From positions 617,612-681,611 of the forward strand of contig NW_020654242.1 in assembly GCF_003589595.1 (NCBI RefSeq): a stretch of DNA of 64,000 bases, read 5' to 3'. Position numbers and translations under genes: made by a program. The notes beneath the pieces were generated by a model. That model saw only the letters and a list, made by a program, of their open reading frames with translations. It ran no database searches and was not told the DNA's origin. This DNA comes from Hyposmocoma kahamanoa (taxonomy: Eukaryota; Arthropoda; Insecta; Lepidoptera; Cosmopterigidae). How positions within the stretch are numbered: the first letter of the stretch is position 1; the number at the start of each line of letters is the position of its first letter. Shown here piece by piece: positions 1-10,612 of this stretch.

Positions 1-6
1 ATATTA

Positions 7-1288
7 GGGGTTAAAGTATGAAATTGCCGTTTTATTGCAATAGGTTCTTTGAATTTTCATAGAATCTTCATGGTTTGAGGTTTTCGAATGAAACTTTTTT
101 CAAATGGTTTCTGTGATTTTTTTTTTTTAATTTGAAACATTTGAATATCGACTTTCAATTGTTTTTGTTATTCAATTTAGACAAGAAAGATGGATACTGC
201 GAAAATTCGAGTGATTTTTGAATACGAGTTCCGACGCGGAACTAACGCGGCAGAAACAGCCCGCAATATCAATGCTGCGTTTGGAGAGGGGTCTACTAAT
301 GAACGCACCGTGCGATTTTGGTTTAAACGCTTTCGTGATGGAAATTTCGACTTAAAGAACGAGCCACGAGGAAGACCGCCCACACAGGTGAATAACGATG
401 AATTAAGAGAGATAGTGGAAGCCGATCCTAGTCAAACTACCCAGGAATTAGCGGCATGGTTTAACGTTACCTTACCCACAATATTGACTCACTTGCGTCA
501 AATCAATAAAATAAAAAAATACGAAAAATCATGTGGTGCCTCATGATTTGACTGATCTGCAGAAAGAAACGCGTGTTGAAACTTGTGTTGCCTTGTTGAA
601 CCGGTACAGAAATGAAGGAATATTGGATCGAATTGTAACATGTGATGAAAAGTGGATTCTTTATGATAACCGGAAAAGAAAAATGCAATGGCTGACCCCA
701 GGTCAAATGCCACAACAGTGTCCTAAAGCAAAACTTACCAATAAAAAGGTAATGGTAACTGTTTGGTGGTCTCAGCATGGTGTTATTCACTATAGTTTTC
801 TCCGATCTGGTCAAGCAATAACGGCAGATGTCTATTGTGCCGAACTCCGAACCATGTTGACAAAACTAGCAGTAAAACAGCCCCGACTCATGATTCGATC
901 TTCACCATTATTGCTCCACGACAACGCGAGACCGCACACAGCACGAGAAACCATTTTGACCCTTCAGGAGCTGCAGTTAGAAACCATTCGTCATCCTCCG
1001 TATTCACCAGACCTTGCTCCAACGGACTACCATTTTTTTCGTGATTTGGACAATTATCTACGTGACAAGAAGTTTTCTTCCCAGGAGGCAGTACAAAATG
1101 CTTTCACACAGTTTGTGCAGTCTAGATCGTCGGAGTTCTATCGCAAAGGCATTAATAACCTTCCCATTAGATGGCAGCAATGTATAGATAATAATGGCAA
1201 CTATTTTGATTAAATAAATTTGTTAAAAATTTAAAAAATAAACAATTTAGATTTTCAGTACAAATCGGCAATTTCATACTTTAACCCC
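7..1288 (+). mobile_element. mariner element (cecropia-like), full length
   Basis: Terminal inverted repeats begin GGGGTTAAAGTATGAAATTG at 7 and are mirrored at 1266-1288; the first 23 bases match exactly. A TA dinucleotide flanks both ends (5-6 and 1289-1290), the mariner target duplication. The length of 1282 bp is normal for mariner. It landed in the ATT-rich tail of a SINE-A copy, which resumes at 1291. The single frameshift in its transposase suggests a fairly young but inactive copy. Confidence 0.95.
190..1213 (+). pseudogene. mariner transposase, frameshifted once
   Basis: Cut-and-paste transposase that would act in the nucleus on the flanking inverted repeats. Residues 1-113 (190-528) contain the two helix-turn-helix segments, including the ERTVRFWFKRFRDGNF motif. 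A small frame change near 525-533 moves the reading frame, and the catalytic part runs from 533 to the stop at 1213. It has the first aspartate in VTCDEKWILYDN, the second in LLHDNARPH and the third in YSPDLAPTDYHFF; 34 residues separate the last two (DD34D). The C-terminus has the usual mariner form (W-Q-x-C-I-D, N-Y-F-D). Both halves look otherwise intact. In this state it cannot make a full-length enzyme unless the frame change is a sequencing error. Confidence 0.93.
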
Positions 1289-1290
1289 TA

Positions 1291-1394
1291 TTATTAATAA
1301 TAACGCACACACTCAACATAGCTTACACTAGGGAAACCCTGATTCGCAGGTGCCATGGACACACACATAGACAACCACAAATTACACCCAAACT
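1291..1394 (-). repeat. SINE-A, 3' portion
   Basis: Reads ATT-rich tail, then the SINE-A body (ACTCAACATAG.. GGGAAACCCTG.. GCCATGGACACACACATAGA) in reverse. The tRNA-like head is missing; sequence from 1395 to about 1490 is unrelated and not recognised. The mariner sits at its tail end. Confidence 0.8.
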
Positions 1395-1588
1395 TTCGGG
1401 TCGAAACACAAAACAGCGAATCGGCGCGATGCGAGTTCGAAACGCAGAAAACTGCGACGCTATTTAGTGCGGCAAAGCGTCTCACTGTCTAAACTACTGT
1501 ACTAAACGTATTTTTTAAACTAGGCAGCTACATGGATCCTAAACAGAGTGTTGCACTGCTGTTATTGATAAGCAAATTTAGAATAATA

Positions 1589-2046
1589 GAATCTCAGTAC
1601 AGAGTACTACAAAAACCGACCTCAAAAGTACGTGGAATAACATCTGTTTGCCAAGTTTTATTGAAATATCCCCTAGTTCGCCATTAGACAGGACTTGACA
1701 CAGGAGATAATAAAAATCGGTTCTCACTACTCAAAGTATATTGAGAGAGAAAAAGTCCTTGAATTGGAGAATAACAAAATCAACCATTAAAATAATTGCT
1801 CGTTATAATAAAATTTAGGCGCTATTTATAAAAATAAATCTTCATGCGTGAACAGCCACCCTCAGAGGTGGATGATTTTCTTCAAAATTAAATGGAACGA
1901 CTATGGAGGTAACCTCTTTCCAACATAAAAGAATCATGAAAATCGGTTCACAAATACCGGAGTTATCGCGTAACATACATACAAAAAAAGGAAAAAAACA
2001 TACAGTCGAATTGAGAACCTCCTCCTTTTTTTGGAGTCGGTTAAAA
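1589..2046 (+). repeat. Rep-C copy, near full length
   Basis: Starts AATCTCAGTACAGAGTACT, a short hairpin, followed by ACCGACCTCAAAAG; ends with CTCCTTTTTTTGGAGTCGGTT. The sub-terminal ACCGAC(C/T)TC motifs are inverted relative to each other. The body matches the other copies of this family in the window, about 440-460 bp. No coding capacity. Class is uncertain: a MITE-like element or a retroposon are both possible. Confidence 0.8.
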
Positions 2047-2454
2047 AAACGCAAAGAAGACGAACATCGCAGGATTGCGCGATGCGGAGCAATTCGCATG
2101 ATGCATCGCATGATGCCCGCATCCCAACTACCTTGGGAATGGGAAATTTTTACATTTTGGGTATAGATACTACATTGTTCTTTTAAATACCGTGCACACT
2201 TCCGCCGTGTTATTCGATAGTTTTCTATAGTGACATTATTTGTGTGGTACAAAATTGGCGCCCCTGGGGCTACACCAAGCTGTTTATCATGTTCTGTCTA
2301 AAATAGAAAAGAAAGTTTGTTTCTTTTTGGTATTCCCTTGGGTAAGTATTCTCGGTCTACCCAATTAGGAGACAGGTACGACATGTGTATAGACCTTTAG
2401 CTACCTGCACATCAGTTTAAAAACACAGGTTGAACGGAAGTTGATATGTAATAA

Positions 2455-2705
2455 TTATAACTTTAAAAAAATCAACCTTAAAACTTTGTGGAACTACATC
2501 TATTTGCCAGGTTTTATTGAAATTGGTTAACGGAACAGGGTTGAGTTAAAGTTGGCAAATTCCCAAATTTGCCACTTTTAAAGGGGGAATATTGTCTTCT
2601 AATTTCAATGGGACTACTTATGAAGTACTCCCTCTCCAATAAAAAAAGAATCATCAAAATCGGTTACTAATGTCTGAGAAATCGTGTAACCTGCACAAAA
2701 AAAGA
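2455..2705 (+). repeat. Rep-C, degenerate copy
   Basis: Aligns with the Rep-C body from 'ACTACATCTATTTGCCAGGTTTTATTGAAAT' through 'CAATAAAAAAAGAATCATCA' and the A-rich end, but both termini are eroded. Confidence 0.6.
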
Positions 2706-2732
2706 CGGCTCAAAATAAGTTTAGTTTCAATG

Positions 2733-3000
2733 TGTCGGGCCAAACAATAGGCATGCAAATGTCTTTCGTCTTCCTGTCCTTATTCCACGCTAGATGGGGT
2801 CGGCACAACATGTGTTTTTCTTCCCACTCTCCCCTATCAGCCGTCATTATTATACTCACACCTTTCTTACCTATCTTTCACACAATCCATCCATCTTTTC
2901 TTTGGCCTTTCTCTCCTCTTATATCCCTCCACATTCATACCTAACATTCGTCTCGTCGCATGACATTCTTCCCTCCGCATGACATGTCCACGCTAACCTA
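2733..3000 (-). pseudogene. non-LTR reverse transcriptase C-terminal remnant
   Basis: Read on the minus strand with frame changes, this gives the tail typical of RTE-like reverse transcriptases: a KRWMDCVK-type segment followed by TADRGEWEEKHMLCRPHL. Several stops and frameshifts interrupt it. It is the 3' end of a 5'-truncated, dead retrotransposon. Confidence 0.6.
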
Positions 3001-3090
3001 TTATTCCGCATCTTTTCCGTTACTGGCGCCACTTTCGAACTTCACCTGATATAGGCATGCAAATGTATTGAAGTTATAATAAAATAAACT

Positions 3091-3642
3091 GCGTGGCACT
3101 ACAACTGTCAGGGCGCGTGTACACGCTAAGAAATTCGACATGTCTGCTACAGAAAAGATGAGAATGGTCTTGAGCACGACAAGGACTTTATCGGATCTAG
3201 CCACGAAAACATGTCGTATCTTTTGCAGACGAGAAAATGATGAGTATGTACACGATACGAATGCTTTCGGATAGATGTGTGTAGGGTAAAATGTGTTAGT
3301 GCATTACGAGTCTTCCAGGTAACTGGCGTTTTACTACCGACTGTGAGAAGAAATATGTTGTTGTACCTACATGTTGACTATTAAGCAACACCCATCCACG
3401 CGCATAAACTTCGTTTACTGACAATGCATCTCACCCCGCTCCATACAATAGCGGCAGAGTGCGTCGTGTCGGAGGTAGACAAGATTTTTTCTTGTCCGAC
3501 GCCGAAGCAGTGTACACAGTTCGTGTGTAGAAACGACACGAATTCTCGCATAAACCCGGCGCCTTTATCTTGGCGTGGACACGCGCCCTTACGCGTAGGC
3601 GTGTCGCTTATCATCAGGCGCACAACTTGTTTGTCCCTTCAC
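3091..3642 (-). repeat. Rep-F copy split by a MITE
   Basis: The left piece (3091-3110, GTGGCACTACAACTGTCA) and right piece (3589-3642, TTACGCGTAGGCGTGTCGC.. ATCAGGCGCAC) are adjacent in other Rep-F copies, for example 5269-5300. The intervening 3111-3588 is a TIR element. Confidence 0.75.
3111..3588. mobile_element. PIF/Harbinger-like MITE, 478 bp
   Basis: Terminal inverted repeats of 20 bp: GGGCGCGTGTACACGCTAAG at the left and its near-complement at 3569-3588 with two mismatches. Flanks are TCA (3108-3110) and TTA (3589-3591); the intact host repeat has one TTA here, so a 3-bp TTA duplication with one later change is the simplest reading. That target size fits PIF/Harbinger. An internal hairpin lies near 3468-3500. 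No transposase. Confidence 0.7.
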
Positions 3643-4028
3643 GTTTTGATAACACAAAAACGGGTATTTTGCCGTAATATTACTGATATTAATATAATAT
3701 CTGTGCTGCAGTAACGTGCTGTAAGGGCAATTTGCAGAGTCCCGGCGTATCTCTGAGAGATAAAGAAATTACTTTCTTTCTTTTTACACTGGTGTCACAG
3801 TATATGTCAAGGACACTGGCTTTATTTCAGTATTTATTTTTTTACGAACGAATTTAGAGCCAAATTGAAAAATGTATATCCGTATTCTAATTAGTTCTAT
3901 TGAATGTAGCGGTTTTCTTATAAAACTTCGAGGGAAGTTTGTGTTTTTTTTCTATCGTGAAAATTATTAGTTTTAACTGTTTCTGATAGTCACCTTTCCA
4001 AATTCGTTTAAGTGGAAAACATATACAT
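3643..4028. other. unassigned AT-rich spacer
   Basis: No open frame, inverted repeat or recognised family seen. Confidence 0.5.
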
Positions 4029-4373
4029 AATAATTATAACAAACTAGTGGAGTAATTTCACAAAAAATAATTGAATATCGATTCAATAAAAATTTAATTA
4101 ATACACTGAATAGCGACATCTCTCGCCAGGACTGGTAGCTGTAAAGGTACTAACTGGGTGATAAATCTTTCATAGATTTCTCATAGATGGCGCTACGACT
4201 AAAAAGTCGTTGAACAACCAAATACAAAGACACGACGCAAGCACATAGAAAAATTCGTGAGGTCCGTTGGTTCATTCCGTGGCTTAGTTGGTATAGCGTC
4301 TGCCACGGTATCGGAATCCGACCGGATCGAAGGAATTTTTTCTGAGTGTTCGATCTTTGTATTAATAATTATG
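4029..4373 (+). repeat. SINE-B copy, permuted
   Basis: Runs tail-body-head-tail: AACAAACTAGTGGAGTAATTT tail, the 'GCGACATCTCTCGCC' body, then the tRNA-like head TCCGTGGCTTAGTTGGTATA (A box) with a damaged B box and GGATCGAAGGAATTTTTTCT. The tail motif occurs at both ends, as in the other permuted or dimeric copies. Confidence 0.8.
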
Positions 4374-4660
4374 GCAACATATACTTTTTTATAATAAGAT
4401 TCCAGTTAATAATTCAAAATTTGCCATTCACGAGATTTAAAGCTATAAAGGTAAGTGACCCGTTTAGTCCTTACAGGTAGTTTCAATCTGTGATATTAGA
4501 AATAAATATTGTAAATGTTAAATGTGTACAAAATGTATATTTACAAAGAACATGTTCAAGCAGAGTTTCTTATTCATTATTTTCAGGGAAAACTGCCTTA
4601 CGAAAGAGTAAGTAGTACAGTTTAATCAATGTAACTGTGAATTTCAATTGTATAATTCCA

Positions 4661-5134
4661 TTTTAGTCGACTTCAAAAATGGAGAAGGTTCTCAATTCTG
4701 TTCTGTAAGTGTACGGTTAATATCGCACATTAAGTATGTTACCGCGTCAGCATTTTTATGTTTGGTTATAATTTCTACACATTTGCAATCAAGGCATTGT
4801 CATAAGCAAGCGCGTATTTTATTTTGTTATCAAGTAAACGAAATAAATACCATTTTTAAGATCAACAAGGATTCTTTATTTATCAACATTATAATCAAGA
4901 TAGTTTGTGTAGCAAGAACAAGACGCGAACAGTAAGTATGTTAAACTCTCACATTTGTGAACCGAGTTCGACAATTCTTTTTTTGTCAAAAAGGGAGTAT
5001 CTCAGCAGTGGTCTAATTCAAATTTGAAGACAACATTCTATCTTCATGGGTGTTAAATTAGGGACTGAATCTGGTTAATTAGATTTCAACTACTGTCCGT
5101 TAACCGATTTCAATTAAACTTGGCAAATAGATGG
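4661..5134 (-). repeat. Rep-C copy interrupted by an insertion
   Basis: Begins TTTTAGTCGACTTCAAAAATGGAGAAGGTTCTCAATTC and resumes after an insertion of about 235 bp with ACATTTGTGAACCGAG..; ends near 5134 in the ACTTGGCAAATAGATG segment. The AGTACTCTGTACT end is missing. Confidence 0.7.
4706..4940. mobile_element. unidentified insertion within Rep-C
   Basis: Absent from other Rep-C copies. Flanked by GTAAGTGT and GTAAGTAT, a possible imperfect target duplication. No inverted ends or coding capacity seen. Confidence 0.4.
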
Positions 5135-5137
5135 ATT

Positions 5138-5338
5138 TTTAGAAGCAGAAGAGCTCCTCGTGTAAGATTTCGTCTAGGGAAGTACCTTGAGAATATTAAC
5201 TTATATGTCTCAGGGTGACAGGCGCTGTAGCAGCGCCTTTCAGACCTTTGCGATTTAAAGCTCCGAATGGCACTGCAACTGTTACGGACAGGCGTGTAGC
5301 TTACCGTCAGGCGCATGACTTGTTCGTCCCGTCACTTA
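5138..5338 (-). repeat. Rep-F copy
   Basis: Matches the Rep-F consensus in reverse: AGAGCTCCTCGTG.., TATGTCTCAGGGTGACAGGC, TTTGCGATTTAAAGCTC, GGCACTGCAACTGTTACGGA, ACTTGTTCGTCCCGTCACTT. The sequence joins Rep-C on its left directly. Confidence 0.8.
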
Positions 5339-5477
5339 ACATAAAAAAAGATGGAATTTCACAAATTTTTGAGGATGATTTTAAAAAAGGGACACCACAA
5401 ACTCGAAAATTTTATTATCCGAAAAAACGTCTATTCGAATTTTCATTACACATACAATGTTTATCGCAAAGAGACGA

Positions 5478-5502
5478 TTAGGTTCGGTTAGGTTAGGTTA
5501 AG
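5478..5502 (+). repeat. short interstitial TTAGG-type array
   Basis: Five consecutive pentamers: TTAGG TTCGG TTAGG TTAGG TTAAG. TTAGG is the common insect telomere unit. Three units are exact. Confidence 0.6.
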
Positions 5503-6001
5503 ACAGGTTTAAAAGAAAAAAACATTTTCCTCTCAATATCACTTTCGAGGTTATGAAATTTCGACCAAACGTTATTGCTGAAAAGTGTCATTTCGGATTA
5601 CTGATAGGTAACCAAAAAAAAGTTATAATCAATACTAGCGACAAGTAAAGTCGGGCTATAGATGATGAATTTGTACGATATTTATATGTCGCTCTACTAG
5701 AACAATAAATATACTGTGAGCAATCTAGAGCTCTTTTGGTCTCTCTTAATGTGAGTACCGCACAGTGGTTCACAACGGTAGTACAAATTGTACAAAAGAA
5801 TGTTATTTTTTATTATTTCCTTTCATGTTTTCCTGTATAAGCTTTTACGCGGTAAAATGTTTTATGTCCGGTCACCTTTTAGGGTGCCGTTGTCAAACTA
5901 GGAATTCTTGTAGTTAAGTCGTATCTGTTCGTGTCATAGTTCTTTTACTCGTTTGTGTTCTTATTATCTGGACTATTGGACGATTGTGAACGTGGATGAT
6001 C
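5503..6001. other. unassigned spacer
   Basis: No feature recognised; no open frame with coding character. Confidence 0.45.
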
Positions 6002-6382
6002 TGGGCATCAGACGGAAAGAAAAACGCTTTCGGGATGTGAAGTTAGAGAAGGATGTCCGTACACCGTGAACCGCTAGAAGGACAAATCAATCAGATTAAT
6101 ATAGTAGATAGATTTTCCACAATATGCTATCAGAGAATCCTAAAGTATTTTGGTCATATTGCTCGCTGATAGCCAGATAACATTGACAATTTGGTTGTGG
6201 TGGGTAAGGTGGAAGGAAAGAGATTCCGCGGTCGATCACCTATCCATTGGAGTGACCAAGTGGCCGCCCTCACTGATCTCCCTATAACAACTGCCCTTGG
6301 AGAGGCCGAAGATAGAATCAGGTGGAACAAAATCGTCCACAAAGTCTCGAAAAGTTTTCGGGGACATGACATTCAGCAATGA
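6002..6382 (+). pseudogene. RTE-like reverse transcriptase C-terminus, broken
   Basis: Starts in a WASDGKKN-like segment, continues with an RILKYFGHIAR segment near 6130 and ends with VVVGKVEGKRFRGRSPIHWSDQ.. EDRIRWNKIVHKV.. RGHDIQQ and a stop at 6380-6382. This tail (KxxGKRxRGRxPxxWxDQ, then AxDRxxW) is typical of the C-terminus of RTE-like endonuclease/reverse transcriptases. Stops and frame changes lie before 6190, while the last 63 codons are open. Confidence 0.75.
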
Positions 6383-6645
6383 AGATAACAATTAAGAAGA
6401 TTTTGACTATTGGCACTGAGACGTAAACAAATAACCAAAAAACAAAAATAAAAAGTGCATAATTATTTACTTCATTAAAAAGCATAAATAGGAAGCCGTG
6501 GTAACGTAGTTTTTTGACCTATTGCTGCTCAAGCAGATACCGTGGGTTGAAATACGGGCTCGCACCTCTGAAGTTTTCGGAATTATTCGCACATTAATGC
6601 GTAATTTTGTAAAAAACTTAGTTTAGTAATTTACCATGAGCATTT

Positions 6646-6842
6646 AGTAGAAGTAGAGCTTCTTGTGAAAGAATGCGTCCGGAGAAATACTGCCACCTTA
6701 TCTATTCCTATCGCCAAGCAGTAATGCGCATTACTGTTTCGGTATTGAAGGGTAAGGGTGCTGGTGAAATTACAGGCACATGGGACTTGTCAAGTTATGT
6801 CTCAGGGTGACGGGGGCAGTAGCAGTGCCCCTAAGATCTCGA
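6646..6842 (-). repeat. Rep-F copy, truncated
   Basis: Contains AGAGCTTCTTGTGAAAGAAT, CGCCAAGCAGTAATG, AAGGGTAAGGGTGCTGGTGA, ATGTCTCAGGGTGACGGG and ends at CCCCTAAGATCTCG, so the GTGACGGG end is missing. Confidence 0.8.
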
Positions 6843-6960
6843 TTAAGGGTCACGAACTGGTTCGATACATGTCAAGCAAAAATTCGACTTAAATACGTGA
6901 GTTAACCATTGCTTTAGTAATATGTCAGAGTCTTACGGTGGTTTTTTATTTAAAACATTA

Positions 6961-7163
6961 CATACGTTGCCCTGATTCCAAATAAGTAGCCAAAGCACTT
7001 GTGTTATGAAAATTGGAAACAATGACGCCACCACAAACACCAGACCCAAGAAAATATACACAAGTTAGTTTTTCTATATTGACCCAGCCAGGGTTCGAAC
7101 CCGGGACCTCAGAGATCGCGATACCATGAAAACCTGTGCCCAAGCTTGACCACGCAGGTCGTC
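6961..7163 (-). repeat. SINE-C (tRNA-headed) copy
   Basis: On the minus strand the head reads GACGACCTGCGTGGTCAAGC (A box region) and GGTTCGAACCC (B box), then a body running to about 6961. A related but decayed copy is at 32706. The head is a Pol III promoter type, not a functional tRNA, because no acceptor stem closes. Confidence 0.75.
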
Positions 7164-7223
7164 ATATGTATACTGATTAAGATTTCGATAGCGTGTATAA
7201 TATTTATTTAAAGAAATGTAATA

Positions 7224-7696
7224 CCGAAATCAGTACAGAGTACTAAAAAAACCGACCTCAAAAGTACGTGGAATTACATCTGCCAAGTTTTATTGAAATC
7301 GGTTACCGGAAAGTGCGCAAACCCGGATTCATCCCCTAGTTCGCCACTATACGGGACTTGACACAGGAGATAACAAAAATCGGTTCTCACTATTCAAAGT
7401 ATATTAAGAAAAAAACGCCGAGAATTGGAGAATAGCAAAATCAACCATTAAAATAATTGCTCCTTTTAATAAAACTCAGGCGCTATTTATAAAAATGAAT
7501 CTTCATGCGTGAACAGCCACTCTTGGAGGTGGATGATTTTTTCCAAAATTAAATGGGACCACTATGGAGGTACCCTCTTTCCAACAAAAAAAACCAAGAG
7601 CGGTTCACAAATACTGTAGTTACCGCGTAACATACATACAAACAAAATATATAGTCGAATTGAGAACCTCCTCCTTTTTTTGAAATCGGTTAAAAA
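7224..7696 (+). repeat. Rep-C copy
   Basis: ATCAGTACAGAGTACT hairpin at the left and TGAAATCGGTTAAAA at the right with the usual body. GTAATA occurs immediately left (7218-7223) and just right (7699-7704), a possible target duplication. Confidence 0.8.
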
Positions 7697-7734
7697 TAGT
7701 AATAAATTATAAAATACGCTACGTTTTCCTTGAT

Positions 7735-8116
7735 TCCAGAGCCAGCTCTATCGGCGATCAACTCTCCTGCAGACATGTCCACTGTCACTTAAGCTTACTG
7801 ATTTTGCGACTTATGTCGGCCACTTTAGTCCTCTGATATATGACTCATTAGGGATTCGATCCATCAGAGAAACCCCAAGCAAAGCTCGCTTCATCGCACG
7901 CTGATCGACTTTGAATTTGTGGATGAAGTTTGTTGTTAAAGTAAATTTCATTGTATATGAAGGATATGTACCTAATGAATCATAACTGTCAAATGAGAGA
8001 TCACTCTCCGAAGCTAACCAAGCTCCCAACCCTGTTGTGCTAGCATCCCCAGAAAACACGTCTTGCCTCTTCGTGTGGATATCGCTCTTAGGAACTGTAA
8101 TTTCGGCAGTGAACAA
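7735..8116 (-). pseudogene. chimeric reverse-transcriptase remnant
   Basis: An open frame on the minus strand runs from 8116 to 7811. Its C-terminal third (about 7925-7811) contains KVDQRAMKRALLGVSLMDRI, the signature that precedes the tail in RTE-like reverse transcriptases; the homology continues in another frame to about 7735 (RTKVADISRKISKLK). The N-terminal third has GDASTTGLGAWL, which resembles an RNase H active-site strand rather than an RTE protein. The two parts may come from different elements. No complete gene. Confidence 0.55.
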
Positions 8117-9450
8117 GAGCGGTGATGTACATGTAGTACTCGTAGAACTGCTAGTGTATTAATGAAGTAATAATAATAATATAAATTTAAGTTATGACAC
8201 CAAAAGTGACCTAGCGGAATCACGCAACATTTACTGAACCGTATCATTAGTGTGTCACACACGCTCTTGCGTTTTTTTGGTCACAGACAGCAAAGTGATT
8301 TTATAATCCTGCAAGTTTATTTGCGAATCTTCAGTGGCACAAGTTGACTAGCAGTTGAAAATCTCGTCAACTTAATAGTTAAGTGCCAGGAACAGAACTC
8401 ATTAAAACGGCTTCCGCTGGAGGTTTTTCATCGTTCTCGTCGCTTAAGTGAGGCAGCACTAGTAAACAACCACGTCAGGCAAGCCACAGTCAAAAGTGCA
8501 TTTTCATACTTATCCAATAAAAACTACGAATTTCCAAACAGCCCTCGAAAAGCTTTTCATTTAGCTATTCCAGCTTTTTCTCTCAAAGTAAAATACAACG
8601 TTTTTGTCCATCACAGCTTGTTTTTTTGTATTCGGAACACTGTGCGTTTTTGTTCTTATTTACTCGGTGTGGATCGATTTGGCGAAACTGCGACCTTCGC
8701 CCACTGTGCTATTACTGACCGTGTAGTGATGGGAAGCGTTTCCACGCAGTTGTTACTGTTATTAATTCTTTTCTGGAAACTTTAATTTATAATGTTAAGG
8801 AGTACCTTAAGGAACATTTTCGCTTTCTGGATGAGTATTGTGATCATATGAAGGTTGTGACCAGGAGCTTTTATTATGAATTATTATAAATACAGAATAA
8901 TACACAGGGTGTCCCACGGCTTTGAAACATGGACAGAAAGCATTTTAAATATGGGAAATATTGAAGTGCGTATCAGAAAACTTAATACATATAAAATTAT
9001 GTTCATTATTCAACTAACTTATACACCTAAATAAATATTTTACTACAAAAACTGTCTATCAAAACTAGTATCAAAAATAATTTAAAAACTAGTATCAAAA
9101 CTAGACCTCTGCTAGTTTCTCAATGTACGTACCAACGAAAGTGTTGATTTATTAACAAAAATATGTTTTACATAACAAAAATACTGATTGCACATCAATT
9201 TAAATTAACTCTAAACGAAATAACAATTCTTTTAACAAAATTACCGTAATTTTTGTAGAAAGTTGCTCTACAAATTATTATCTAGGAGAATAATTTTATT
9301 TTTAAAAGTTTTGTTTAATTTTTTTTAAAGTTGCTTGTGTTATCTGGGAATCGAATTACCCAACAGATATATTAAATAAGGAATAGCTAAATAGTTTCTG
9401 ATGGTGGCTCTTCACATGAGTATTATTATTTGCATATTCGATATAAAAGT
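8117..9450. other. mostly unassigned AT-rich sequence
   Basis: Contains ACAGGGTGTCCCAC at 8904-8917, which looks like an element terminus but has no partner I can see. No open frame with coding character. Confidence 0.4.
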
Positions 9451-9830
9451 AGAATCGAATCTATACAGAAGCGTTTCTTCAGATATTTAAGAGGCTCTCA
9501 TCATACGAAGATAGGTGAAGGTATTTTAAAATTGACACCTTAGAGAGTAGACGCTCTTCGCACAGCTTTGCTGTGTTATATAAATTGGTTATCTCTGTGT
9601 GGGATGCTAGTGAATTGTTAGATCGGGTTGGGATTATGATAGGAAGATACCGCACGCAAAAACTTTTTTATATGCCACTAACAACATACAACGTTGTTTC
9701 GTATGTGCAGGAATTGTAATAAGGTTAGCACTGAGATAGATATATTCTACCAATCTTTAAAATCACTTATAGCGTCTATGAGGTCTCAAAACTGGGTCAA
9801 GATGCGTTCATTTTGCTTATTTTTTGTAGA
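9451..9830 (+). pseudogene. Jockey/CR1-type reverse transcriptase C-terminal remnant
   Basis: Opens with ESIQKRFLRYLRGSHHTKIG, the segment after the catalytic domain in Jockey- and CR1-type elements, and after several stops reaches MCRNCNKVSTEIDIFYQSL, matching their usual ending (cysteine-containing N-x-V-S-x-x-I-D-I-F). Rep-C follows directly. Confidence 0.7.
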
Positions 9831-9831
9831 T

Positions 9832-10279
9832 TTTTAACCGACTTCAAAAAAGGAGGAGGTTCTCAATTCGACTGTATGTATGTTACGCGATAACTCCGGT
9901 ATTTGTGAACCGATTTTCATGATTCTTTTTTTGTTGGAAAGGGGGTACTTCCATAGTGGTCCCATTTCATTTTGAAGAAAATCATCCACCTCAAAGGGTG
10001 GCTGTTCACGCATGAAGATTAATTTTTATAAATAGCGCCTAACTTTAATTTAGGAGCAATTACTTTTAGCAATCATTTAGTTGATTTTGCTATTTCTCCA
10101 ATACAAGGCGTTTTTCTCTCGATATACTTTGAGTAGTGTCGTAGTGAGAACCTATTTTTGTTATCTCCAGTATCAAGTCCTGTATAGTGGCGAACTAGGG
10201 GATATTTCAATGAAACTTAGCAAATAGACGTAATTCCACGTACTTTTGTCGGTTTTTTAGTACTCTGTACTGAGATTAT
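9832..10279 (-). repeat. Rep-C copy, full length
   Basis: TTTTAACCGACTTCAAAAAA at the left, TTAGTACTCTGTACTGAGAT at the right, complete body. Confidence 0.85.
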
Positions 10280-10612
10280 TAATTTATGGTTTGCTCAAAA
10301 TTTTCCTTTTTTTCTGTTAATTTCATAAACGTGCGTTATCATTTTTAATAGAATATTTAACTAAATATGTTTCATTTAAATGTTGTGCACAATAAAATAA
10401 AATTGTTGATCTGTTCCAATCCAAGCTAAAGAGTGTTGTAGTATTTAATATACATATAGCAATACCGGAAACACCAAACAAATATTTTTCCAAATACACC
10501 ACATGCCAGCACATCAAGCTACACATTTATGTATCTTGTTCTGTTGCACTGGAGGCAATTTTCGAACAAAAATGTGTAGTCTGATGGGCCGTTGTCCGTA
10601 CTTCAAACACCT

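Noticed and set aside
1589..2046. Rep-C as a Helitron (TC start, hairpin near one end)
   Set aside because: No CTRR 3' end and the hairpin is at the wrong end; A/T insertion context is not consistent.
1842..2252. 136-codon minus-strand open frame
   Set aside because: It runs through Rep-C and flanking sequence with no domain; open by chance.
4588..4611. Micro-exon-like segment: TTATTTTCAG, 21 bp, then GTAAGTAG on the plus strand
   Set aside because: Good splice consensus but no neighbouring exon, no protein similarity and no phase partner; chance is likely in AT-rich DNA.
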